Shown: positions 1-11,790, numbered from the stretch's first letter. The stretch: 58,313 nt of DNA from Nemertoderma westbladi (GCA_032718475.1 JAUCBJ010004126.1:1-58313); one strand, 5' to 3'. A program made the numbers and translations. Notes: generated by a model from the sequence alone, not told the origin.

Positions 1-368
1 ATTGAACTAACTGCTAACAGCCTAATCGATTCTCGCCTGCCATATACGGTATTGTTTAACGGGTATGCAGAAAAATAGTATACATTGCTTCAGTAATTAT
101 TGTTATTAAGTTGCTTGAGTTACATTAACGTTAGTTAGTTGAGTTACATATAGTTACGGTAGAGCGTTGTGTCTCAGCTTGACATACAGACATATGTAAT
201 ATAAACTACAGCACTAGGCCTAACATGATAATGAAATGAATACGATGATAGGTGATACACATAAAGACAATAATTACCGGTAGCACCGAGACATAAGTAA
301 GTAACCGGAAGTTGCCAAAATGGCTGCTTGATAATAATTACGTCATGTTAAATGTTAATATTGTATAA

Positions 369-569
369 AGATTTGGACCGATAAATAAGGGGGGAAACGA
401 GGGGGAACGAGGTCTGCTGCAACAGGAGGCAGAGAGATGTGCGCGGGAGAAAGCGATGGAGGAGGAAATCGAAATGTTGCAGGGAATGTTGGAGATGTTG
501 GATGGGGTGGCGAAGACAATGATGTGGCGGATTAAGAAGAAGATTGGACAGATGGTGATAGCGGGATAA
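369..569 (+). other. Purine-rich stretch with a possible small coding remnant
   Basis: An open frame of 66 codons runs from just after a TAA at 366 to a TAA at 567-569, without an early ATG (first ATG near 456). The translation is Glu/Lys/Met-rich and helical, with a heptad-like stretch (AMEEEIEMLQGMLEML) that resembles a coiled coil. The DNA is strongly purine-rich, with G runs near 389-412, and purine bias alone can produce such a frame. It could be an exon or ORF1/Gag fragment of a transposon, or chance. I assign no function. Confidence 0.15.
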
Positions 570-1581
570 ACGGGTGAGGTGGTGGGAGAAATTTTTAAAT
601 AGAAGCGGTGACGGATTTAAGTAAAATAATCAAATTAAAATAATAATATTATAAATACTATAACCTTACTTCGCCGTAGCTCGCCCCCCACAACTCGTTA
701 ATGGTACCCATATGCTAAGGCTTCACTCGCTTCATGGCTCGCCCTATTTTTTTCATCAAATCATGGAATAACCGAGTTATTAGCAATCAAAAATTTATGA
801 CGGCGGCAGACGACGATAAGACAACTCGCCAATGAAAGGCTTCCATCTGTTGACTGGTCTTATACCACATTTGTTACATATACACAGTGGTGACATATGT
901 TACATGTGCACAATGGTAATCATAGTAAGTGGGCGGGGCGACACAATTAACCGAAGCCAGTCTGTGCGCGATTATTCACCCACAGTTAAGGGAGACTGGA
1001 TTCGGGTGCTTTGAAAGTTATTGCAATGTAGACCTACTGTATTATTCGATTGATCGTTACTATATAATCTCTTACAATATATTTACTTTCGGGGAAATAT
1101 TAACAGTTTCTTTAGGACGTGGCGCTTTAAGTATAAAAACAGAGTTATGACTTATACTAATCACAACGAGAGGGCCACAGAGTTTCGTAAATAGCGCATT
1201 CTTTAGGAGATGCTTTATTATCTGTCACACTACTTCACACGACTTCACCTACTTCGCACTGATCTGTCGACCGTCACTGAATTTGATCATATATAAGGAG
1301 GATCGCAACTGACACATGTAGGGATTATGAAATAGCATTTAATTCACACAAAAACCACTATAATGTAAGTTGCAATTGCTACCGGTAACCTGTTCCTCTT
1401 ACCTTCAGTAATCAAGAAGATTGGGGGTTTTATGATTATTTATCGGTATTCTCCAAAAATATCAGCAATATACATCAATATAACAACAATTAATAACAGA
1501 CCGTAAACAGAAGTAAAATAACGCGGTGAACGGTCAGTATGTGTTACGTAATGCATTGAGTTCGTAATGCATAGGTGCCGA

Positions 1582-1643
1582 GTAATGTTATGAGGCAGTG
1601 CATCAGGTAGGTGGGTAATGTTACGAGGCAGTGCATCAGGTGG
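1582..1643. repeat. Short tandem duplication (about 33 bp x 2)
   Basis: Two adjacent copies of a unit starting GTAATGTTA and containing GAGGCAGTGCATCAGGT lie at 1582-1614 and 1615-1643, with single-base differences. It is a recent local duplication with no evident function. Confidence 0.75.
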
Positions 1644-2028
1644 CAAGATAATAGATTTACGTTCTTATAATCAAAGCCATCTAATGTTTAGGCCAAAGTC
1701 TGAAACTTCCAAAAACAGAAGTACAGAAGATTCCAAGCCTGTTCTGAGGCTCAGAAAGGTAAACAAAGACCGTAATGCATTGCGCGGGTTTCCATAGGCC
1801 CCTGTCCAACATAAAGTGAAAATCGCTCTGATTGGCTGAATAGGCAGAACAAAGAGGTTCCATGTCTACAGGAAATCAGCTGACAGAATTCGTCATCTGA
1901 GCTCCAATCTTTTAGAGTATTATGCGCATTGCGGCAAAAATGACTTGTTATGTCCGCAAAAGCTTTTACACCGCTCCCAGAAAAGGGATTTAAGTCTATA
2001 AAATATAAAAATCACAGTTTCTAAACTA

Positions 2029-4103
2029 TTAGTCTTTCTTACGTGAATGGCGTTTACAAAGTTTTTTGAGGCTAGCAAGAGTCCTTTTCTCTTTGGGGCG
2101 AGCCACTTTACTAAGAGGGCTATAACTCCTGGGTGAAGGGTGCAATACGATTGCATCGGAAGGTTTAGGGTTACGGTCGGTGTATCCGCCGGTCGAGGTA
2201 CCCAGTTGATTGATATCAACCTCAGTGGAATGAGGTCGAACAACCTTTAGAGTGCGTTTCAGGACAAGTCACCGCGGGATTTATCAATGGTATAAACTTT
2301 AAACTGTTCGTAGGATCTTCCGGTTTCACCATATAATATTGAATTAAATTGACATAATAAGGGTGGTCTTTGATCCCATAAAATGATTTCAGTAAAGGTC
2401 TAGCGCATAGGTTGACCTCGTGTACCATACGACGGACAAGATCCGCACAATTGACCGGAGGTTCAACGAGTATACCGTCGACACGAGCGGCCTCGATTGG
2501 CGGACGTTGTAACATAGGAGCGTCAGCGATAAGATCTCTAGATGTTAAGTTGATATCAACTGGTTGGGGTTGTACGGTGGCGAAGAGTTTGTCTCCGAAA
2601 TAGGGAACCATTGAAGGATGAATAATGGTTTTGGAATAGAGATCGGTCATAAGGATTTGAGCTTCTGGCTGGGCTAAAGCTGCTTCTTCTCTCTCGTCCA
2701 TTTCGATATGCTTCTCCTCGAGCTGATTTTCCTCCGCTTGTCATTGGAAGCGTTCGTCCAAAAACTCTTGCAGAGAGTAGGTTCGTCCAAGTTCGGTCCA
2801 AAAACTCTTGCAGAGAGTAGGTTCGTCCAAGTTCGGTGTCTTCCTCGAGATTCTGAATTTCCCTATCGAACTGAGGTAAAGCTAATTCTTTTACCACTTG
2901 GACTTGCTGCTGCAATTTACGTTTATCTAAACAATCGTAAGTTCCTTTTCCGATCTTTTGCCGAATAGCGTCTAACGCGATTCGTACAACGCTCTCCTCC
3001 ACCTCAGTGACGGGTTGTATCGGGGTTAAACCGGGACGATTATACGGGTTGAACGGCGATATTAGGTGTCCGCGTCCCAATCCGGCTAGGTAGGATGGGC
3101 GAATGTCTAGAGAGCCCACTACCGGAGTGCCACCAACTAATTGTTCGGGTAACACTAGATCTTTGAACAGTGAGTACAGTTCAGGAGGATCCATCATACT
3201 ATTAGGATCAAGTGTCTGAGGTCTCACCAGGGAATGAGGAGGTCTGACCGAGTATTCCGGAACTCTGATCATAGGTTTGTTTAAGGATCGTTTGAGTCGA
3301 GCGAGCGTTGGTGATACATCGAACAAGTTTCGCTCGAAACTCCTGTAAGTATAGCGAGTAAAACTGTGTTTAGCTCAACGTCTCCGCGGATGTTTATGTT
3401 TTTCCGTTTGTTGGTTGGGTCTAGGGCATTCATCGCAATAATACCAAAGACGCACGTCTTGTAGGTGAAACGCGGGTGATCTTTCTCCAGTTTTACAATA
3501 TTCCTCCATCTGTTCGAAGCTATCTCGGACAACAGGTAGCGGTCGATCGGCGGTAAGATACATCATAGTAAAATAGAGTCGTTTGAGTTGTATCATAGGG
3601 TTATGATGTATACCTTGAGGATTTCGAGTTTCTAGATTTTGTTGACTGGCTACATTGATATATGTATCTCTCAATAATTCCAAATATTCGTTGAAGTCAC
3701 TGTGTTTATCTGGTTCTTCAACGTCTTCTCTTTCGAGTCGGTTTCGAATATAATTCTCATGTTCGATTCTCAGTTTATCGTTCCGACTCCGCTGGGTATG
3801 ATATTTAAATAGAACCATTTCCCTTTCGGTGTCTACATTGTCCGTATCGTGTAAATCGATAGGATGACCAGTAGTTAAGAAGTCCATATACGTACCATTA
3901 CGATGCGTATAGCGAGCGGTGAATTTTCTATAGTCCAATTCACGCGTGAGCTGTTCCTTTGACATTGGCTGTTCGATATAACGGCCATCGTCCTCCGTAG
4001 TGGGTTGACTAGCATTGCCGCTTATTAAACTATCAACAAACGCTTGCAATGGTAGGGTATAGCGCTCCCTGATACCAAGATCATCTTCTATCAACTCCGT
4101 CAT
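2029..4103 (-). pseudogene. Unrecognised long ORF, decayed (about 690 codons)
   Basis: I do not recognise this protein. It starts at an ATG at 4103 and stays in one frame to 3375 (242 codons, TGA). The same frame reopens and runs to a 40-bp tandem duplication at 2756-2835, which shifts the frame by exactly the amount needed to continue into the ORF ending at 2222. A TGA at 2741-2743 and a second frameshift near 2250 follow. The last frame ends in a Lys/Arg-rich tail at TAA 2029-2031. Visible traits: acidic N-terminal third; a C-x2-C ... H-x-H cluster (YYCDEC ... EKHKH) that could bind zinc, about residues 220-238; a Pro-rich middle; a helical charged region; a basic, NLS-like C-terminus. I see no signal peptide or membrane segment. 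It lies on the same strand as the BEL/Pao pol and 1.7 kb beyond it, so it could be an extra ORF of that element, the Gag of another element, or a host pseudogene. Confidence 0.5.
2756..2835. repeat. 40-bp tandem duplication causing a frameshift
   Basis: The 40-bp unit at 2756-2795 is repeated exactly at 2796-2835. Forty is not a multiple of three. On the minus strand the shift is the one that separates the reading frame above 2796 from the frame ending at 2222. This identifies the duplication as an inactivating mutation in the unrecognised ORF. The two copies are identical, so the event is probably recent. Confidence 0.85.
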
Positions 4104-5780
4104 AGCTGCTATATGAGTTTATTGATATTATAATTAATTATAATTTAGGCTAGCGGTCGTCGCTGCCTCCCCCTCAATGCCCCCGGACAGCGCAAGATGC
4201 TCAGCGCTGATGTACTGTCGTCGCTGTGCCTCTCGCCAACGTAGTAGCTACACAACGACAACAATAACCAGCGCGAGTCACTCCACTGACCGTCCCAAGG
4301 GCTTAGAATTACTTTTGGTTCTTGCTACAGAGGCAGGGTAACTTTCACAACTGCGACTCGCTACTGTAAACACACTTTAGTAGTAACACTTACCTATAAA
4401 TGCACAAATTCCAAACACCTGTCACAAATTGTACACATTTGGGCCATTTGTCCATTAGTCAAGTGCCTTCCAGAATGCCACGTTATTATTATGTATCCCT
4501 GGATACTAGCAGGGTGCTATTTATTCCACATGCTATTCAATGAGGCAAGCTTTCTATTGTTCTTTTAACTCGCTTCTAATTCTAGCGTGGTTGTGGCTAT
4601 GGTGACATTATGGAAAGCTAGCAGTAGAATTAGGGTAATTCTCATGCACACAGATCTGGGATGCTATTTAATAGTAATTCTTTAATTGTCAATATTCCCC
4701 TTTATACATGATTTTATGAATTTTATTGGCTATTGACTATACATTGGAGATTCTCTCATACTAATATATTTAATAGGGTGAATCTCCGCTCCCATGATCT
4801 ATTAATTAATGGAATTTTGGGAATGTTATAAATTGTATAAAATGACAATTTATCAAATTCATGAGAGGATATGAATTTAAAATTATTCGCGTAAATTTTA
4901 TTATTTGACACTAAAATAGACACAATTTTATTCCAGAGCATGTCTGGGGACTAGGATCCTTAATTCTAGGAAATTTGTCCTTTTAAGAGTATCGGTAAGT
5001 GCTACGATATCTTAATCGACTAGAATTTTAAAGGATCTGAATTTTAACAGATTTTGGATTTCTAGATTTTCTTGGTTTACAAACTCCAAACAAAATCCTT
5101 AAATATTTAATATTTAAGATGGGCACCTATTTATTCCAGAACTTGTCTGGGGACGTTAACCACTGATTCTAGAATTTTGTCTTTCAAGTATATCGGTGGG
5201 TGCCACGATATCTTAATCGACTAGAATTGCAGATGGTCAAAGGGTTAACAGATTTATTCTGCATTTTACGTTACTGTTAAATGGACATCATTCTACTATA
5301 TGTATTATTTAATATACGGTATGAGAGCAATATTGCAAGAAGCAATGTCAGTGAGAAGAGGCAAGTCGTTTCCAAGGTCTACCCAGAGCTTGGTTTAGCC
5401 GAGACACGAGGATCTGAACTTTGCATTCCTAATACTCTACTTACCAATAATACTTGAGTATAGTAGGAGCGGTATTGTACTTTTAATAAGTACGGACATT
5501 TCATCTTACTGTAGTCACGTATTTAAAATATGATATGGACAGTAAGGAAAGAGAAAAATAATTATTTCTCGCCGTTAAACTTAAATATATAATGCTAAGT
5601 AATTAAGTAATAAACACGAATATATTGCACTAATCTACTGAATAATCGCTAAAATAATATTCTACTAAATAAAATTAAAGAAAACGACTATAATAATAAA
5701 ATTACATAATAATACATACATAAATATAAAAATAATAAAAAATATAAAATAATGTAGTCACACACCCACTCCAGACGCTG
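4104..5780. other. AT-rich spacer, no gene
   Basis: I see no coding region. About 4140-4400 is more GC-balanced. From about 4680 the DNA is AT-rich, and 5520-5760 is nearly simple AT sequence. It contains the direct repeat at 4929-5255. Its place just beyond the integrase end is where a 3' LTR of the minus-strand BEL/Pao element would be expected, but I could not match it to any sequence right of 10767, so I do not call an LTR. Confidence 0.5.
4929..5255. repeat. Imperfect direct repeat, about 125 bp, two copies
   Basis: The copies at about 4929-5055 and 5132-5255 share TATTCCAGA, TGTCTGGGGAC, an ATTCTAG/TTTGTC block, the exact 19-mer CGATATCTTAATCGACTAG and a TTAACAGATTT end. They differ by scattered substitutions and short indels. 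They could be the start of a decayed tandem array or part of an old element terminus. Confidence 0.75.
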
Positions 5781-7691
5781 TTATGTTGGGGAGTCCCTAG
5801 ATGTTTGTTGGATTAGGGAGGTGGTCGTGGGAAGAGTATCTTGCCTTCCATAGTTTCCTGATAGCTCTCTGTCTCTTCCCAGTAAACATAAACGACCAAC
5901 TGGGCGATTGAGTTGTTGCGTTTCGAATACAATTCCAGGTTTCTTAAAGTTACGTCGCATGACGACGAGTTCTACCGATCGCACTAAACCATCATCGGAT
6001 ATATGAGTCTTGATGATACGACCTGTCTGCCACCGCTTTCGTGGAAGATCTGATTCCACAATAAGGACCATGTCTCCGGCGCTGACGTTTTCTTGCTGCG
6101 CAAACCACTTGGTTCAAAGTTGTAGCATAGGCAAATAATGTTTTTCAAAATGGTCAGCGAAACAATGGGATAATAACTGCATGAGTTGCCAAGTTTGTCG
6201 GCAGTATTCGTCTCCGTCCGTGATTTCCGATTGTGGGAGCATGGCTACAGGTTTCTTCAGTAGGAAATGCGCAGGTGTTAGCGCTTCTAGGGAGTCAGGA
6301 CTCGATGAGACTGGCATAAGCGGTCTCTCGTTAAGATAGGCGGCGATTTCTTCCATTAACGTTCGCAAAAGTTCGTCGGTGAGATACGCGCGGCAAGGCA
6401 CTATAAAGTAAAATGCGGTCTTCACGCTCCTTATTAATCTCTCCCAACTTCCTCCCCACCAAGGGGCGTCGGCGGCGTTGAAGGTCCAGCTAGATGCTGT
6501 TACCCTTAGCTGATTGTCTACCTGTCTTAGGTTCCAATCTTTAACATAAGCTTTGATCTCATTATTGGCGCCAATGAAGTTCGTTCCCTTATCAGATCTC
6601 ATCGTGTTGCTAGTGCCAAAGCGAGCGATCTGTCGGCGTAAACTCAGTATGAAGCGGTTGGTAGATAGATCGTTCACCATATCTAGATGGATCGCTCTAC
6701 AAGTCATACAGACAAAGATGACACACCATCGCTTGACTATAGTCCTAGCACGATATACTTCAATAGGGCCAAATAAATCCACACCAGTATTAGTAAAGGG
6801 TGGTTCATAGAAGCTTACTCGTTCCCTAGGTAATTCTGCCTCTCGCTGTGTTAAAGGCCTACTGAATGCTTTCCTACAGGGTATACAGTTCCTAAGAACT
6901 TGGTTCAGAGCTCTACGGGGTTTATGGAAATAATAGCAAGTTCGAATTTCGCTAAGAACTCGTTCTCTACCAGCATGGTAAAGCCTACTGTGAACATCTA
7001 CAATCATCTTGATTTGTATTTCAAGATTTCTAATGAGTATGGGAAACTTAGTGTCAAAGGACAATAGAGCATTAGTTAGTCTCCCTCCAACACGTATTAA
7101 CCCATCTATCATTGTGCTAGAGAAACGATCCCTTAAGCGCATCTGTGGATTTCTCAACAACAGGAAATACTTATCGGAATCTTCATAGCATTGCAGGAGT
7201 CTCAGTATCTGCTTATTGGTTTCTTCATGCTCCTGGTAACTGATCTTCTCCGTCAGAAACCTATCCGACACTTTGTAAGTGGGCAGATCTTTGATAGCAT
7301 GGACCTTTTCAGATATTGTTGGAGTGGTATCATTAGCGATCTTTGTCCTGGAATAGTGATGATGGAAACATCTTTTAAGATACACGACAGCCTTGCAAAG
7401 CCAATTCTAGGAGCTATAATGATTTATTGCTCTCTGCAGGAGTGGTGAGAGTCCTTGCGAGATGTCTGGTGTTCCAGATTTCCAGTCTCTTTCTCTGATT
7501 TCTACAACAGATTTGTTTGTGGCGGGGGAGTTTAGATCCACAGCGTCGTCCCCGGAGATGTGTAGTACAGACAGATCTATCACGGGTTTAAATAACTTTG
7601 ATTGACTCGTCCGGGTTTTAGGTTTGACTTTCTCTGCTCCCTTGGCTTGTCTAATCTCAGCCGTGGTGAGATGTGGGTGGAGGCCATTCAT
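5781..7691 (-). pseudogene. BEL/Pao integrase, split by two nonsense codons
   Basis: Three open segments (7691-7407, 7385-6114, 6071-5781) are all in the same frame, separated only by stops at 7407-7409 and 6114-6116 (TGA). The middle segment contains the H-H-C-C zinc domain (VHSRLYH ... CIPCRKA) and the DDE core: GVDLFGPIEV with the first Asp, RSDKGTNFIGA with the second, and WWGGSWERLIRSVK with the Glu. The last segment is the family's C-terminal tail (VLIVESDLPRKRWQTGRI ... RPVGRLCLL). In an active element this protein would join the cDNA to host chromosomes. This is the best-preserved part of the element. Confidence 0.92.
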
Positions 7692-8400
7692 CCTCTTCTT
7701 TACTTAGGAAGTCGGGTCCACCTAACCAGTCTGGAGTATCTATCAGTTCTTGCGGGGTTGCTCCTCTAGAGGCGATGCCGGCTGGATTAATTGTCCCAGG
7801 GCAATGTCTCCATTGATCTACATTAGAGCGACTGAGTATAATGGCTACTCTGTTGGTAATGAAGACGCTGAACTGACAGACTTCATTGGTTATATACTCC
7901 AAAACGAGTAAAGCATCAGTCCAATAGACAGTTTTCTCCAGTGGATAGTCGATCTGTTCTGTTACATTCCAGCCGATGGCTGTAGCCTATAAAGCCGCCT
8001 CTAACTCCGCTCGAGGAACTCGTGGTTTGTTGTTTATCAAGGCCTTAGAAGTAACCAAGGCAACTTTAATTCCATCTGGAGTTTCAACCCTCAGGTAGGC
8101 TACTATACCTATTCCCATATCACTGGCGTCTCCAAACACATGGAGTTGATAGGACTACGTAGGGAGAATGTGACCAAAATATGAACGGGAAATCGTAAAG
8201 TTCTCGATGGATGGTAGAGAATCTTCCCATTTCATCCACTTCTTTAGTAGTTCTCCCTTAAGTGGATCATCCCACGAGTGGTTTTCAAGACACATTTGTT
8301 GCACTAAGCTCCGAGCAACCAATATAACTGGACTAATAAATCCCAATAGATCAAAATAAGTTCTCAGGATACTTAGACAAATCCGTTTAGTTCTAACTGG
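7657..8400 (-). pseudogene. BEL/Pao connection and RNase H region
   Basis: Directly after the RT, one frame reads through LLGFISPVILVARSLVQ and then LHVFGDASDMGIGIVAYLRV, the strand carrying the first catalytic Asp of a Pao-type RNase H. It goes on to VYWTDALLVLEYI, where the Asp after TW/YWT is the expected second acidic site, and to the INPAGIASRG and WLGGPDFL motifs before the integrase. Stops at 8155 (TAG) and 7987-7989 (TAG) interrupt it, and a frameshift near 7680 moves to the integrase frame. RNase H removes template RNA during reverse transcription. Confidence 0.85.
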
Positions 8401-8401
8401 A

Positions 8402-9933
8402 TTATCTCGCTTTTTTTAACTGGAAAAACAAGATATCTCTCTCCGTGTCCCATTTTAAACCAAGTGTCTTGGTTTCCGGAAGATCGTCCTTGATGAGGTC
8501 CAGATCTTTAACACCTCGGTCTTCTACCAGGATCGATTCCTGAAACTCACGGGAGTTACTAGTGAATTTGGTTAGTCGAAATCCACCGCGTTGCAAGCAC
8601 TCCACCGTTCCCTTGGCAACATCAATGGCTTCTTCCACCGATGGGAGGGACTTTAAATTGTCGTCTATGTATATATCCCGTTTGATGTTGTCGATAACCG
8701 CTTTAGAGAAGGTGTCTCGGTTGTCATCAGCAGTGGTACGCACTACTGAACAAGCGTTCAAGGGGCTCGAGATGATCCCGAAAGCCTGGATGGTCATCCA
8801 GTACTCCACCAGTTTTAGGTTGAGGTCTCCTTCGGGCCACCACAGAAATCATAGGCTGTCTTGATCCCTATCCAGCGCCTTGACTTGTAAGAAGCGAAGC
8901 GGAAAGTTGTATCCGAAGCGAAAGCGATATAATATTGCCGTAATCTTATTAGTATTCCCAACAAGGATTGGAGTAGGTTGGGTCCCGGCAACAATTTGGA
9001 GTTCAGGGATTGACCCATGTAAAGGGCGGAGCCGTCGAACACTACCTGGACTTCGTTGGGTTTACTGGGTTTGGGAACGTAATGGTATGTTAGATAATAC
9101 GTTCTCTCTGTTATGGGTGTTTCTTCCGGTACTAGCTCCGCGTATCCCTTATCGATAAATTTCTTCAGCTGGGTTTTATACATTTCCCTGGCTGGAACGT
9201 TGGCCGTAAGACGCCGATATAGTTGCGCGATTCTTTTTTCCGCTAAAGGTCGGTTATTTATAAAGTTGGGTTCTTGCCGTCTAAATGGAAGACCAATCTC
9301 ATAGCGATCTTCATCTTTCAGAAAACGGGTAGTCGTTTCCTGAATCTGCTTGGCTCTCTCTTCCTCGACGGACAAGGCCTTGTCGTAGGAATTAGGCTCT
9401 ACGGCTTCTTGAGTAAAGAATCGTACGGCATGTTCATCGCGAATTTTGTTATTGTATCGATCTATCACTTCGTTTAATTCGTTGTTATATGTGAATTGTC
9501 CGCCATGTTGATCGATGAGATGGCACAAGTTTACTTGGTTTACCCAAGTTTGATTTTCGGTGAGGAGGTCGATTGTATTTTCCTCGTCATATAATTGGGT
9601 GATATCGTCATTGTCTGAGGTGTATGGTATTCCCTCAGTGGTGGTTTCTCCCTCACTGATTTCTTCTTCCCATTCACTCACCTGATGTATCCTGTCATTA
9701 GGGAGTCTTTCCATTAGGGTTCTATGGGAAGGTCCAGTGAAGTACCAACCTACTCTCGTTCTTCCCGTGTACGTTTGTAATGGTTGCGGTCGAGCAGGCC
9801 GTTTTTCTAAGGTCTCAAGCGCTTTGTGCACGTTTTGGCCGATTAATATTTGAACCCCTGGGTAATCGGTGTTGAATCTAGGGATATCATGTTGCTGGGT
9901 AAAATGGACTTCATCCCAGTTGTAAGGCTCCAC
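8402..9933 (-). pseudogene. BEL/Pao reverse transcriptase region, frameshifted
   Basis: 9933-8815 encodes the protease-RT linker and RT fingers/palm: YHYVPKPSKPNEVQVVFDGS and LNSKLLPGPNLLQSLLGIL match the Pao RT pattern. Near 8905 the coding frame shifts to the one ending at 8402. That frame holds FLWWPEGDL after a TGA at 8849-8851, and IYIDDNLKS, in which YIDD is the RT catalytic box. At 8411-8417 a T7 run marks another frameshift, after which the frame resumes with the thumb/connection sequence (SILRTYFDLLGFISPV). The enzyme would copy element RNA into cDNA in cytoplasmic particles, but this copy is not translatable as one protein. Confidence 0.88.
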
Positions 9934-9934
9934 T

Positions 9935-10529
9935 TGGCAGTAGCAAAGTTCTTTATCGCCACCATTTTTACCGACCTTACGCTATGTTCTCCTTTGCAAT
10001 TTTGTTGACAAGCCGGCACAGCATTCTTAAAAATGCAGCTGCAATGCAGCATGCCGATCCTAGTAGTAGTAGTAGTATGTTCTCCTAGTTCATCCTGGGG
10101 AGTGGACAACGCACCCACATAGTAATCTGTAGCTACTGTGGATTTCCAAACCTGCATAATTCCTGAAAGGTTCAACTTAGTTCGGAACTTGGGTTGTCCA
10201 GTAAAGATGTCTTTGGCTAGTTCTTTGTCGATGAATGTACCTGTGCTGCCGGAGTCAAGGAGGGTGTTTACTATCAGACTCTTCCCTACACCGTGGACTC
10301 TCAGTTGCACCACAGGGAATTCCCGGATTCAGACGTTGGAAGTTGGCGCTTTCCAAGATGGTTGTCGGTCCGGAATAGTCAGTCGAGGCTCTTCATTGTC
10401 GGTTTCAGTCTCATACGTAAGTGCTCGATACACCGCGGTGTTTATCATATAACAGGATTCGGAGAATTTGTCGGAGAATTTGTCCGTGTAGAATCCTTCC
10501 ATCTCAGAGCTGTGGTCAGTGTCGTTCAC
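9935..10529 (-). pseudogene. BEL/Pao aspartic protease region (DUF1758-like)
   Basis: In the same frame as the Gag knuckle, LLDSGSTGTFI carries the D-S-G catalytic motif of retropepsins in the form seen in Pao/BEL polyproteins. In the family this domain matures Gag-Pol. A TGA at 10329-10331 splits the acidic linker from the protease, and a frameshift near 9935 separates the protease from the RT-proximal part. The codon read as a start at 10313 is GTG inside the ancestral frame and not a true start. Confidence 0.8.
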
Positions 10530-10538
10530 ATCACTGAA

Positions 10539-10767
10539 TTAGACATGTAGTTCGGGCTCACATACCTGACTTGTTCGGGTTCTGTCAAATTCTGTGTACA
10601 GCAAGATATGATGTTTCACACCGCACTTAGCACACCTAGCATCTGAGTAACAGGTCCGCCGTTGGTGTCCTCGTCTGAGGCAATTATAACACAACCGCTT
10701 ATCCCATATGACATCTAGTCTATCCTTAAGGGATTTCTTCAAGAATTCATCACACCACTCAAGCGAT
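10539..10767 (-). pseudogene. BEL/Pao Gag C-terminus with zinc knuckles (fragment)
   Basis: The minus-strand frame contains CYNCLRRGHQRRTC, a C-x2-C-x4-H-x4-C nucleocapsid knuckle, followed by a partial second one (CAKCGVKHH) as in Pao/BEL Gag proteins. The preceding SLKDRLDVI segment is also typical of the family. In-frame coding similarity continues a few codons above 10742 and stops near 10767, so most of Gag is absent. A TAG at 10539 interrupts the frame, which otherwise continues into the protease. Confidence 0.8.
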
Positions 10768-11790
10768 GTGGCCCGTGCCTATTAACGTGCCTATTAACCA
10801 CGTTACAACACAAATATACTGCCTACACACCAAATTACTTTCGGAAAGCACTGTACGCTAAACCCTAAATTAGGTACAAGTACTTATAAAACAAATAACC
10901 AGCAGTTAAATATACTTGTACAGCCAAAAGAACCACGGTATCTGCTGGAGTGACCGGAGCACAAAATCACCAGTCTTTACCTGCGCCAAGCAGCCCTGAT
11001 GTAGTACCGGGGTTAATTTAACTATAACGGTATTTATAACAAGCACAATTACTGTAGGAATAAACTTGGGGAGTTTGTGGTTGCGAATACTCGCATAGAC
11101 TCTGAATAATAAATATTACGCTACCCGTGCAGACTATACAAACAAAATACAGACCAAATGCTGGCAGACTACTGTCAAGCCTAAATAAACTACAGTATAT
11201 ACAGACTCCGAAATGGTTAGTTATTAGGCATTCTAACCGAGTAGTACAACTTATTCTTTCGGGGGGGATTTACCTTACAACACTGGATGCCCCCACCTTT
11301 CTAACTAGCACTTTATCGGACAGACACTCTACACACACTGCAATCGCTTCAGACCTAACAACAGCTAGACAACAATCCGGCCTACAAGTTATTTGTACAA
11401 TCTGAGCAGGCTTACACGCCTTCTGCTCAATATTATACTTATAGATAAATTAAACAGACAGAAATAAATAAGCTCTAAAAGAAATAAGGGGTGTACAGTC
11501 CCTACTCTCTTAAACAGCCTACCAATATACAATATATCACAATCGAAATAATACTAGTACCGGTTATATCCGGTTATAGTACAGAATATATTCTGCATAT
11601 GTGAGTTGTAGTTGTTGTATGTGCGCTGTAGCATACATAAATTAAGGATTGATAAAGATAACCATTGGCTTCCGAAACGTCTGCTAGGCCTAATTACCTA
11701 TTTTTTCATACCTGTGGCTGACAGTCCTTCCTTTGTTTTATCGTTTAATATTTTTACTCGCCACATTCCCCAACATGAATTTTAATTTTT
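10768..11790. other. Intergenic, no gene
   Basis: I see no gene. The ORFs here are short and without motifs. The stretch starts with the 12-bp duplication at 10776-10799 at the end of BEL/Pao similarity. If an old 5' LTR of that element survives, it would be here, but I found no matching copy elsewhere in the window. Confidence 0.5.

Larger units (their letters stand above)
1..2028. other. Intergenic, no convincing gene
   Basis: I see no gene here. The ORFs in this stretch are short (60-107 codons), overlap on both strands and show no recognisable motif. It contains two small items listed separately (369-569 and 1582-1643). The rest is mixed-composition, moderately AT-rich DNA. Confidence 0.6.
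5781..10767 (-). mobile_element. BEL/Pao-type LTR retrotransposon, degenerate, 5' truncated
   Basis: Minus-strand order is Gag zinc knuckle, aspartic protease, RT, RNase H, integrase and the C-terminal integrase tail, which is the Pao/BEL domain order. At least eight inactivating lesions are visible: stops at 10539, 10329-10331, 8849-8851, 8155, 7987-7989, 7407-7409 and 6114-6116, and frameshifts near 9935, 8905, 8411-8417 (a 7-T run) and about 7680. Several stops are TGA where an Arg codon would fit, as expected from CpG decay. Gag upstream of the zinc knuckles is missing, and homology fades at about 10767 beside a 12-bp duplication (GTGCCTATTAAC twice, 10776-10799). I found no LTR pair by eye. 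The element cannot be autonomous. Confidence 0.9.

Noticed and set aside
680-760. Decayed copies of the 11791-12406 inverted-repeat arm
   Set aside because: Pieces such as GCCGTAGCTCGCC and CATATGCTAAGGCTT look like the arm, but matches are short and out of order, too weak to call.
2029-4103. Envelope gene of the BEL/Pao element
   Set aside because: The position would fit, but I see no signal peptide, membrane segment or cysteine-rich ectodomain, and 1.7 kb of non-coding DNA separates it from pol.
4104-11790. LTR pair flanking the BEL/Pao element
   Set aside because: Comparing 4104-5780 and 1-2028 with 10768-11790 by eye gave no convincing long match. An alignment could still find a decayed pair.
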